In this document: positions 7,316-14,400 of the stretch, in pieces
Position numbering within the stretch: position 1 is the first letter of the stretch
How the letters are laid out: the number at the start of each line of letters is the position of its first letter
Assembly (NCBI GenBank): GCA_002451015.1
Contig: DKBB01000055.1
Span: 1-22,932, forward strand
DNA from: Acidobacteria bacterium UBA6911
Lineage (GTDB): Bacteria; Acidobacteriota; UBA6911
Reading direction: 5' to 3'
Length of the DNA: 22,932 bases
Translations under genes and position numbers: made by a program
The notes under the pieces: model-generated
Seen by the model: only the letters and a program-made list of their open reading frames with translations
Database searches by the model: none
Told to the model about the DNA's origin: nothing

Positions 7316-9451
7316 TTACGGAAGTGGATAAAGCCCTTCGTGTCTCACCACCCAGTTGCCGTCTTTGGGAAATCCCGGCGCATCCACGTCCGGGGCTCCG
7401 TCCCAGCCGGCCGCCATCATGGCGACGGCCGTCAGCAGGCCTCCGTTGCCGGGCAGGTAGACGGGCAATCGATCGTCCTGGTAGTTGTGCCCGTTGTTCA
7501 GGTACCTGTTTTTGGGGGCGTCCATCATCAATGCCTTGATGGCCATTTCGGGCTCTCCCACCCGAGCGGCAGTCATGGCAATCATGGGATAGTCCCAGCC
7601 CCAGGTGCTCTGCCAATTCCAGGATTGCATGACCTTCTCCAGGGTGTTGCGCATAATGGCAACATCCACGGAATCCCCGGGCAGCATCCCGAAAGCGCCC
7701 AGCAGCGTAGGATGATCCCGGCGCTGACCGGCGTCCTCGAAAGTGTCGAGAGCCATCTCTGCGTTCTGGTAAAGTTTGTTTTTCTGCGGCAATGCTGGAA
7801 GATGCCGCAGGATATGGTCCCATTTTTCGATCCGCGGCAGTCCGAGGCGTTCGCGCCACAACTGGGCGGTTTCGAGCCCGTACTTCCAGTAAGCCAGTTC
7901 GAAGGTCGGGTTTACTGTTTCTGCGGGTTTGTAAATTTCCTGAGCGGGAATAAGCGGCGGCCCCAGGTTGTAGCGGACTGCATCCTCATCCCAGTGCGGA
8001 AAGGAGGCCATGAAATCGGCGGTTGCAAAAACGATGTCCCGATACTTTTCCAGCAGGGCCTGGTCTTTATTCCGGCGGTATAGCAACTCCGCGTAATAGA
8101 TCGGGTGCGGCTGCTGCCAGACAAGAAATACACCGACGGTAGAAGGTCCTTCCCTGCCGTCGACCGATACCATTTTCGGCCACCGCACACCCTCGTAACC
8201 CTGTTTCACGGCTGTTTCCTTTGCCCTAGGCATGATGGACCGGTACCAGGCAAGACTATTTTCCAGTACTTCGGGGCGGCCCCAGAGAGCGAAATGGACC
8301 CCGTGCCACCAGTGCATTTCCAGATGGAACTTGCCGTACCAGCTGTTGAAGGTCAATCCTGTTTCCGCCGGTGGGTAAAGACCGCGGCATTGGACGGCCG
8401 TCAGGTACTGAGACAGGACGATGCGTCTTTCCAATTCCTGCGCCCGGCTGTCTTTGCTCTGAGACAGATCCACGGCGCCGCCGGTTTCCCAGAAATTCCG
8501 CCAGTGGGCTTTGGATGCCGCAAATGTTTCCGTCGCAGAAGGGGCCGGTTCATTCGCTACACTTTTTAAAAAGTACGCGTTGAACTCCAGGCGGTCCGTG
8601 CCGGGGCTGGAAAGCGAAAACGCGTGTTCGGTATTCAGGGAAAGAGCGTCGTCGCCGGACCACTGAATGACCGCGAGATACCGGTCCGCATCCAGAGTGC
8701 GTTCGATGACAGCGGACTGCTTGCCTTGGAATGTGACTTCCGAACGGTGCGCTTCGGGTCTGTTCCAGTCGGCCGCATTCTTACCCCATGCCGTACTTCC
8801 ATAGGGAAAGTCGAACCGAACCCCGATCCGTCCGGTCTTGAGAAGAGCGGATCGAATCCGCACACTGATTTGGTCGATGTCCGGATGACAGGCCGTTTCC
8901 ACATCAACGGATTCGCCTTCTATCTCGAAATGGCTCCGTATCACGCCCTGCCAGAGATCGGCTGTCTGGTTTATGTTCTTCAAGTCGCGGATTGTAATTT
9001 CTTTACCGTTGGGATCGGAAAGGAGAAAGCCGATCCGGCCCAGGTTTAGCCTATGTGGATTGGCGCGCAGCCACTGACCCGCTTCCGTGTTCTGCAGAGA
9101 TGCGTAGGGTACCTGCCGTCCGTAGGCATCCCAAAGTATTTCAGCGTCTTCCAGGGAATAATTCCGATCGTTCGGTATGGTGTGCCAGCCCCAGTCGGAT
9201 TGGGTAGCAAGCGGAATACCTTTTTCGTAAAAATCGGGGAAAGTCTGAAGCCCCGTGACGTCCACCGTAAAGGCAAATTTTCCGTTGCCTACCGTAAACG
9301 GGCCGAGCGGGTCCGCTTCATGGAGCCGGGGCAGGTGCCTGCGGACGAGCTTTTCGCGGTCGATAGCATTGCGGTCGAACCGGGAACAGGACATCCCCGA
9401 TAGCATTAAAAGAATAAGGCAGAAAAATAGGCACAGTCGGTTTCTCTTCAT
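7316..9451 (-). CDS. (alpha/alpha)6-barrel glycosidase-like protein (GH65/GH95-like), exported
   Basis: A 711-residue protein with a hydrophobic signal segment (about 7-21) and a Cys at 22 (GMSC) that could be a non-canonical lipobox. The N-terminal half looks like the beta-sandwich of GH65/GH95-type enzymes (PFTVGNGKFAFTVDVTGLQT, 51-70). The C-terminal half resembles a six-hairpin barrel. It has a conserved aromatic-acidic stretch, KFHLEMHWWHGVHFALWGR (374-392), and VDGREGPS near 430-437, followed by WQQPHPIYYAELLYR. This likely makes it a glycan-degrading hydrolase or phosphorylase relative, but I cannot name the exact family. Its ATG overlaps the UxaE stop codon (ATGA, 9448-9451), so translation is probably coupled to the epimerase. 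GH31 follows 19 nt downstream. This ties an extracytoplasmic glycosidase directly to hexuronate use. Confidence 0.8.
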   Translation of the reverse strand: MKRNRLCLFFCLILLMLSGMSCSRFDRNAIDREKLVRRHLPRLHEADPLGPFTVGNGKFAFTVDVTGLQTFPDFYEKGIPLATQSDWGWHTIPNDRNYSLEDAEILWDAYGRQVPYASLQNTEAGQWLRANPHRLNLGRIGFLLSDPNGKEITIRDLKNINQTADLWQGVIRSHFEIEGESVDVETACHPDIDQISVRIRSALLKTGRIGVRFDFPYGSTAWGKNAADWNRPEAHRSEVTFQGKQSAVIERTLDADRYLAVIQWSGDDALSLNTEHAFSLSSPGTDRLEFNAYFLKSVANEPAPSATETFAASKAHWRNFWETGGAVDLSQSKDSRAQELERRIVLSQYLTAVQCRGLYPPAETGLTFNSWYGKFHLEMHWWHGVHFALWGRPEVLENSLAWYRSIMPRAKETAVKQGYEGVRWPKMVSVDGREGPSTVGVFLVWQQPHPIYYAELLYRRNKDQALLEKYRDIVFATADFMASFPHWDEDAVRYNLGPPLIPAQEIYKPAETVNPTFELAYWKYGLETAQLWRERLGLPRIEKWDHILRHLPALPQKNKLYQNAEMALDTFEDAGQRRDHPTLLGAFGMLPGDSVDVAIMRNTLEKVMQSWNWQSTWGWDYPMIAMTAARVGEPEMAIKALMMDAPKNRYLNNGHNYQDDRLPVYLPGNGGLLTAVAMMAAGWDGAPDVDAPGFPKDGNWVVRHEGLYPLP

Positions 9452-10704
9452 TCCATGAATAGTCTTTTAATGTGTCTGGTGAAAAGGTTTTCGGTTACGT
9501 TCTTTGATATGATGCGTTCATTTCTTTTTACTTCGCTCAGGAATGCGTCGCCCATGCCGGCCGCAATCTTGAAGCCGACGTGCAGCAGTTGACGAAAGTG
9601 CGGATTATAGCTCGGGCAGTCCGGCTCGTGCCTCAGTGTCGCGGCGAATTCTTTTCCGCTCCAGCCGTTGACCATCGAAACAGGCGGCAATTCCCCGGGA
9701 TCGATATCGATCACGGCGGTGTAATCGGCACAGAGTTCGTCCAGCTTCGCATGGGATTTCGAATATATATCCTTCGCCAGGGCCAATCCCCGACGGTCCG
9801 CCTCGGCCAGTCCCGTCAGTTCCTCCAGCCATGTGGTTCCGGCGGTTTTAACGTGAATGCCCGTGTCGTATTTCTTTATAGCATTTCTTATGATCGGGTA
9901 TATCGAGAATTTGTCGCTGCCGGTGTGGACGCTTATCTTGAGATCTTCCGGCAATCCAAATTCGGCCACGGCATATCGAATCATGGCCAGAAGTTCTTCG
10001 AACTCGCGCCGGAACCGGTCGACGTCGCCGACGTAATCGATGCCTTTGTTGAAGCGCCCGCTGAATTTCGGCGCGATGGCCCGGACGGGAATATCCTCGG
10101 CGGACATAGCCGCCAATATGAAAAGCAGTTCGGGCGGGGACTGCGGCGATTCGGCTTCGTCCATGGATACTTCAACGACAAAAGCGTTTCCTTTCTTGGT
10201 ATCGCGGATGTGCCTGTAGATTTTTCCGGCTTCCTTTGAAGCGTAAAGATATTTTCCGGCAATCCGAACCAGCATCTCTTCCGAAATATGGAAAGCAGGG
10301 ATGGAATCATGGACGGACAGCTCTCCGATGTACTTTTTATTTCCGTCGACGAACTGTCGGATATCTTCGTCCGGCGCAGCCCGGCCGATGTATTCCGCGA
10401 CATCGATGGTGAAATAATTGCTGCAGTCCATGAAACGGTCGACCGTGTCCAGGTTGATATGATCCGCGTCTACAAAATAACTTTTATTCCAGTTGAGTTT
10501 TCTTACGGCTTCGTCGACCGCCTCCCGCGTCTGGATCGGTTCGGACCCGGTGATGGAATGTTCCCGGAACGATTTGTTCCAGACCGGGGTGATGGAAATG
10601 CCCTGCTTTTCGGCCAGTTGAATCGCCGCGATCTGGGCGGCGGCTTGCTGCGCGAAACGGTCGCCGACTCCGAACGAATATTTACCGAGCGCTTCCTGTT
10701 GCAT
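9448..10704 (-). CDS. uxaE: tagaturonate epimerase (UxaE family)
   Basis: A 418-residue cytoplasmic enzyme that I recognise as the UxaE family, which interconverts D-tagaturonate and D-fructuronate and so joins the galacturonate and glucuronate catabolic routes. Supporting segments are LGKYSFGVGDRF (6-17), GISITPVWNKSFREH (35-49) and the acidic/His stretch FVDADHINLDTVDRF (77-91). Later come ISVHTGSDKFSIYP, HVKTAGTTWLEEL and LLHVGFKIAAGM, which look like substrate and metal-binding parts. The ATG at 10704 is preceded by GAGGAA with six bases of spacing. It lies 33 nt after the TRAP large permease and overlaps the next glycosidase gene by four bases. The context indicates that the TRAP system imports a hexuronate. 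UxaC, the reductase, KdgK and KdgA are not in the window. Confidence 0.85.
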   Translation of the reverse strand: MQQEALGKYSFGVGDRFAQQAAAQIAAIQLAEKQGISITPVWNKSFREHSITGSEPIQTREAVDEAVRKLNWNKSYFVDADHINLDTVDRFMDCSNYFTIDVAEYIGRAAPDEDIRQFVDGNKKYIGELSVHDSIPAFHISEEMLVRIAGKYLYASKEAGKIYRHIRDTKKGNAFVVEVSMDEAESPQSPPELLFILAAMSAEDIPVRAIAPKFSGRFNKGIDYVGDVDRFRREFEELLAMIRYAVAEFGLPEDLKISVHTGSDKFSIYPIIRNAIKKYDTGIHVKTAGTTWLEELTGLAEADRRGLALAKDIYSKSHAKLDELCADYTAVIDIDPGELPPVSMVNGWSGKEFAATLRHEPDCPSYNPHFRQLLHVGFKIAAGMGDAFLSEVKRNERIISKNVTENLFTRHIKRLFME

Positions 10705-10737
10705 AAAAAAATTCCTCGCCGATCAGGTAGCCATCCG

Positions 10738-12033
10738 TCAATAACCGAACAGCCTCGGCAGAAACATGCTAATTCCCGGAATGTATGTGACCAGTATGAG
10801 GGCGACGATCATCGCCACATAAAGAGACAGAAGCGGTTTCATCAGTTTTGCTATGGTCGTATTCGCTATGCCGCACCCTACGAAAAGAACGCTTCCAACC
10901 GGCGGCGTGCACAATCCTATGCACAGGTTCAGCACCATGATCATGCCGAAATGAATCGGATCGATTCCCAGTTGCGTGGCAACCGGCAGGAATATCGGGG
11001 TAAATATGAGAACCGCGGGCGTCATGTCCATGAATGTTCCCACCGCAAGCAGGATCATGTTGATAATGAGAAGTATCATTATTTTGCTTTCGGTGAGGCC
11101 GATAAGAGACTGGCTGATCCACTGAGGTATGTTTTCATAGGACAGGATCCAGGACATGCCTCTGGAAGCGCCGATCAGGAGCATGACGATCGCGGTGATT
11201 TCCACCGCTTTCAATAGTATTTCGGGTAGCTGCCGGATCCTGATTTCACGATAGAGGACAACGGACAGAAAAAGGGCGTAGACGACGGCAATGGCGCTGG
11301 CTTCGGTCGCGGTGAAAACACCCGCGATAATGCCGCCGATCACGATCACGACCAGAAGCAGGCTCGGAACCGCGTGGAGAACTTTCTTCAGGGCAACGAC
11401 AAGACCGACGCGCTCACCGACCGGGTATTTTTTGATAACGGAATAAACCGCGGCGACCCCCATCAGTCCGAGGCCGACCAGTATGCCGGGCAGATACCCG
11501 GCAATAAAAAGAGCGGCGATGGAAACCCCGCCGCTGGCCAGGGAGTAGACGATCAGGATATTGCTGGGAGGGATCAACAGGCCCGTCGTGGAGGCGGTCA
11601 CGGTCAGGGCGGCATTGAAATTTTTATCGTAGCCCTCTTTTTCCATGACCGGCAGCATGAAACCGCCGATCGCGGAAGTCGCCGCCACCGATGATCCGGA
11701 GATGGCGCCGAAGAACATGCAGGCCAGAACATTGACGTAGGCCAGCCCTCCCGGGAACATCCCGACCAGGGCCTTGGCGAATTCGATCAGCCGCCGGGCT
11801 ATTCCTCCATGACCCATCAGCAATCCGGACAGAATAAAGAACGGGATCGCCAGCAATGAAAAGCTGTTGATTCCGGTAGCCATCTGTTGGGCGACCGTGG
11901 TAACGGCGGGTCCCGGCGCAACGGTACACAGCATCGTCAATAAAGTCGCTATGGCGATGCAGACCGCTATCGGCACGTTTATCGAAAGCAGCAGAATGAA
12001 ACTGATGATAAGAATGTATACCGAACTTTCCAT
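10738..12033 (-). CDS. dctM: TRAP transporter large permease (DctM family)
   Basis: A 431-residue, very hydrophobic protein of the DctM family (about 12 membrane spans). It is the ion-coupled channel subunit of a tripartite periplasmic transporter. Family segments include FSLLAIPFFILSGLLMGHGG (58-77), the FFGAISGSSVAATSAIGG loop and TGLLIPPSNILIVYSLASGG. Near the C-terminus is CIGLCTPPVGSVLFVGCGIA. The ATG at 12033 follows AGAGGA. It sits between the small permease (44 nt upstream) and uxaE (33 nt downstream). The neighbouring epimerase makes a uronate the most likely substrate, rather than the C4-dicarboxylates that gave the family its name. Confidence 0.95.
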   Translation of the reverse strand: MESSVYILIISFILLLSINVPIAVCIAIATLLTMLCTVAPGPAVTTVAQQMATGINSFSLLAIPFFILSGLLMGHGGIARRLIEFAKALVGMFPGGLAYVNVLACMFFGAISGSSVAATSAIGGFMLPVMEKEGYDKNFNAALTVTASTTGLLIPPSNILIVYSLASGGVSIAALFIAGYLPGILVGLGLMGVAAVYSVIKKYPVGERVGLVVALKKVLHAVPSLLLVVIVIGGIIAGVFTATEASAIAVVYALFLSVVLYREIRIRQLPEILLKAVEITAIVMLLIGASRGMSWILSYENIPQWISQSLIGLTESKIMILLIINMILLAVGTFMDMTPAVLIFTPIFLPVATQLGIDPIHFGMIMVLNLCIGLCTPPVGSVLFVGCGIANTTIAKLMKPLLSLYVAMIVALILVTYIPGISMFLPRLFGY

Positions 12034-12077
12034 CCGATCCTCTGGAACAATGCTCCGTGAACGGTTAGTGCAATTGC

Positions 12078-12563
12078 CTATCCGTCATTACTGTTCTTTT
12101 TCAATGCTTCGGCGATGTTACAAACAGAGTAGTACATGAACAGAACGCCCGTTAAGGGCAGCACCAGGTAAACGTAACCCATGGGAATGCCCATCACGGC
12201 GGAAATCTGTTTCAGGGTAAATGTCAAATCGACAAGGCGCCATCCCCCGATTACAAGAAGGAACAGGGCGAAGAGAAATACAATCCCGGCGACAAGTATT
12301 TCGGAAACCTGTTTTTTCCTGCCGGACAATTTGGCCGTTAATACGTCGATGCCGAGATGGGCCTTGACGAAGTATGCATAGCTGGCGCCGAGAAGTCCGA
12401 TCCAGATCAGCAGAAACCCCGCCAGTTCTTCGGTAAATTCGCTTGGATCGCGCAGAATGAATCGTGTAAACACCTGCCAGGTTACGTCCAGGACCATCAC
12501 GGACATTAACAGCACGAGAAAGGCGGACAGGATTCGGGTGATGACGCCGGTCAATGTTTTCAT
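12078..12563 (-). CDS. dctQ: TRAP transporter small permease (DctQ family)
   Basis: A 161-residue membrane protein with four predicted spans, the usual size and layout for DctQ. Recognisable segments are WQVFTRFILRDPSEFTEELA (30-49) and LLIWIGLLGASYAYFVKAHLG. The second pair of helices follows in LFALFLLVIGGWRLVD and the C-terminal GVLFMYYSVCNIAEAL. It bridges the binding protein and the large permease in the inner membrane. It lies 14 nt after the binding-protein gene and 44 nt before dctM, in the standard P-Q-M order. The ribosome-binding site is weak (CCGGAAA about seven bases upstream), suggesting coupling to the preceding gene. Confidence 0.93.
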   Translation of the reverse strand: MKTLTGVITRILSAFLVLLMSVMVLDVTWQVFTRFILRDPSEFTEELAGFLLIWIGLLGASYAYFVKAHLGIDVLTAKLSGRKKQVSEILVAGIVFLFALFLLVIGGWRLVDLTFTLKQISAVMGIPMGYVYLVLPLTGVLFMYYSVCNIAEALKKNSNDG

Positions 12564-12577
12564 AGTCGATTTCCGGT

Positions 12578-13576
12578 CTATTCGATGTTCCTGATCTCCT
12601 GTATTAAATCGTAAAGGGGCGTGCCCTTATAGGAATCAATTATGGGCTGAACGGCATTCACGAAAGGAGTCTTGTCCGGGTATAGGATCTTCACGCCGGC
12701 TTCCTGAACCAGCTTCAACGACTCCTCGGTGGACTTTTCCCAGAGCGCCTTCTGATATTCGACGGAATCGTCCACGGCCGTCTGGAGCCATTCCTGCTCC
12801 TGGCTGCTGAGCCTGTTCCAGACAATGGTGCTCATCAGCAGTATATCCGGTATGGCGGTATGCTCATCGAAGCTGAAATACTTGCAGACTTCGTAATGAC
12901 GCGACAGATAAAAACTGGGAAGATTGTTTTCCGCGCCGTCCACGACCCCCTGCTGCAGCGAGGTGTACAGTTCTCCGAACGGTATCGGGGTTGCAGAGCC
13001 TCCCAGGGCCTTTACCATATTGACGGAGGTGATGCTTTTCATGACCCGGATTTTCATGCCTTTCAGATCTTCGGGCGTGAGGATCGGTTTATCTTTTGTA
13101 AAAAAACTTCTGGATCCGGCGTCATAGTAGCCCATGCCCCTCAGGAAGAACGACTCGCCCGAAAGCAGCAGCCGTTTCCCGATCGGACTGTTCAGGACTT
13201 TCCATCGGTGTTCGCTGTCTCTGAACAGGTAGGGAATGCCGAAGATTTTCATTTCGGGAACGAACGCTTCCATCGGCGCGGTAGCAACTTTTGTCATCGC
13301 CAGACTGCCGATCTGCAGCAGCTCGATGAGTTCCCTCTCGTTTCCCAGCTGCCCGCTGGGATAAATATCCACGCGCATTGTACCGTGAGAATATTCGCCG
13401 GCTTTCTCCGCCATGAAAACCATGCCCTTGTGGACGGGATGACTGGTATCGAGCGCATGCGCCAGCTTGATGACCGTGACTTTGCTTTCGACTCCGCAGC
13501 CGGTCGCAAGGATTAAAATTGTTACGATAATAAAAACGCCCCAATATTTTCCTGTCCGCAACATTACGTTTTCCAT
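12578..13576 (-). CDS. dctP: TRAP transporter substrate-binding lipoprotein (DctP family)
   Basis: A 332-residue solute-binding protein. The frame is open up to an ATG at 13666, but the extra 30 residues would precede the signal peptide. I therefore take the ATG at 13576 (or 13564), which places the hydrophobic core VFIIVTILILATGC at 14-27 with Cys27 as the likely lipidated residue. No start has a strong ribosome-binding site, so the exact start is uncertain. DctP features are clear: VDIYPSGQLGNERE (69-82), the conserved ligand-binding Arg177 in GMKIRVMKS, and LGGSATPIPFGELYTSLQQG (191-210) followed by VVDGAENN. It should capture the sugar acid in the periplasm and hand it to DctQM. It is the first gene of the six-gene uronate/glycan operon. 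No regulator gene is adjacent. Confidence 0.9.
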   Translation of the reverse strand: MENVMLRTGKYWGVFIIVTILILATGCGVESKVTVIKLAHALDTSHPVHKGMVFMAEKAGEYSHGTMRVDIYPSGQLGNERELIELLQIGSLAMTKVATAPMEAFVPEMKIFGIPYLFRDSEHRWKVLNSPIGKRLLLSGESFFLRGMGYYDAGSRSFFTKDKPILTPEDLKGMKIRVMKSITSVNMVKALGGSATPIPFGELYTSLQQGVVDGAENNLPSFYLSRHYEVCKYFSFDEHTAIPDILLMSTIVWNRLSSQEQEWLQTAVDDSVEYQKALWEKSTEESLKLVQEAGVKILYPDKTPFVNAVQPIIDSYKGTPLYDLIQEIRNIE

Positions 13577-13751
13577 GAAATCTTTTGTTAACAGTAGTGC
13601 CTGAGCATATGCCATAAATTGAAATTTTGGAATTCGAAATATCCCGCCCTTGGTCATCCTAACCATTTCACCGGCAGCTGAATTTCGTTGTTGTTATGCA
13701 AATATTAATAGGGTGGAATAGGATTAAAACTGCAACCGCAAGGAGAATACC
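13577..13751. promoter_or_regulatory. divergent intergenic region between the TRAP operon and the EF-hand gene
   Basis: This stretch separates the first gene of the minus-strand uronate operon from the plus-strand EF-hand gene and must hold both promoters, as no other gene intervenes. The EF-hand gene has a good ribosome-binding site (AAGGAG, six bases before the ATG). I see no convincing sigma-70 hexamer pair or operator palindrome for either direction; the AT-rich run near 13695-13712 is the most promoter-like part. Confidence 0.4.
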
Positions 13752-14366
13752 ATGGGCATCCTGCGAATGTTTACGGCAGCAACGGCTTGTTTATTGATGG
13801 CGCTTTCCATTTCAACGCTTATGGCGGAGCCCCAGGAGGGTGGAACAGATTCAAAACCCTACGATATCGATTCTTTTTTCTCCATCGTGGATGTCAATAA
13901 GGATGGATCTATTAAAGGGGAAGAATGGAGGGAGATGGGACTTTCGGACATGTCATTTCCGCTCTGTGACGCAAACAAAAACGGCAAGATCGATAAACAG
14001 GAAATGACAGCCTGTGCCGTGCCGCAATCGATGGACCCGAATGGGGAGGGCATCCTCACTGTTTACGGCGGAGGACGTTTTGTTATTCAATCGCCTGGAG
14101 CCCCGATTCCCAAACCGAAAAACGCGCCACCCGGAATCACCCAGATGACTCAATTTGTTTCGGAAAGCCCCTATGTAGAAGGAGGGCCGACCGGGGAGGC
14201 CTTCATCAAGCTGTTCGACAAAGACGGCGACGGGAAGGTGGACCACACGGAATGGGAATCGGTTAAAAACGACACGGTGTTCCAACCGTTTCGCTGGCCG
14301 CAATACAACAAAAACCGGGACCAGTGGATCACTCTGGAAGAAGCTCCGAAGCCTCCGGTCGAATAA
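13752..14366 (+). CDS. exported EF-hand calcium-binding protein
   Basis: A 204-residue protein with an N-terminal signal peptide (hydrophobic 5-23, likely cleavage near STLMA, 21-25). The ATG at 13752 is preceded by AAGGAG with six-base spacing. Three EF-hand loops are well formed: 47-58 (Asp47, Asn49, Asp51, Glu58), 73-84 (Asp73, Asn75, Asn77, Glu84) and 156-167 (Asp156, Asp158, Asp160, Glu167). A fourth, degenerate loop lies at 186-197 (Asn186, Asn188, Asp190, Glu197) with Gln instead of the central Gly. Loops 1-2 and 3-4 look like two pairs separated by a Gly/Pro-rich linker (about 95-140). Calcium binding in the periplasm or outside is likely; the function is unknown. It converges on the triple-SnoaL lipoprotein gene, with only 34 nt between stop codons. 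Confidence 0.85.
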   Translation: MGILRMFTAATACLLMALSISTLMAEPQEGGTDSKPYDIDSFFSIVDVNKDGSIKGEEWREMGLSDMSFPLCDANKNGKIDKQEMTACAVPQSMDPNGEGILTVYGGGRFVIQSPGAPIPKPKNAPPGITQMTQFVSESPYVEGGPTGEAFIKLFDKDGDGKVDHTEWESVKNDTVFQPFRWPQYNKNRDQWITLEEAPKPPVE

Positions 14367-14367
14367 A

Positions 14368-14399
14368 CCGGACGCCGCGTGGCGCCTGAATGCGTCCGG
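14368..14399. terminator. hairpin between convergent genes, possible bidirectional terminator
   Basis: An 8-bp perfect stem (CCGGACGC at 14368-14375 with GCGTCCGG at 14392-14399) fills the 34-nt gap between the EF-hand stop and the stop of the convergent SnoaL gene. The 16-nt loop has a small inner GGCGCC. No U-run follows on either strand, so termination efficiency is uncertain, but the position is right for a shared terminator. Confidence 0.5.
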
Positions 14400-14400
14400 G

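Noticed and set aside
10288..11217. A 309-residue plus-strand frame spanning the uxaE/dctM junction
   Set aside because: It crosses two well-supported minus-strand genes and has no domain or ribosome-binding site.
13577..13666. Extension of the DctP protein to an upstream ATG at 13666
   Set aside because: It would put 30 residues before the signal peptide, which would hinder export, and no ribosome-binding site supports it.
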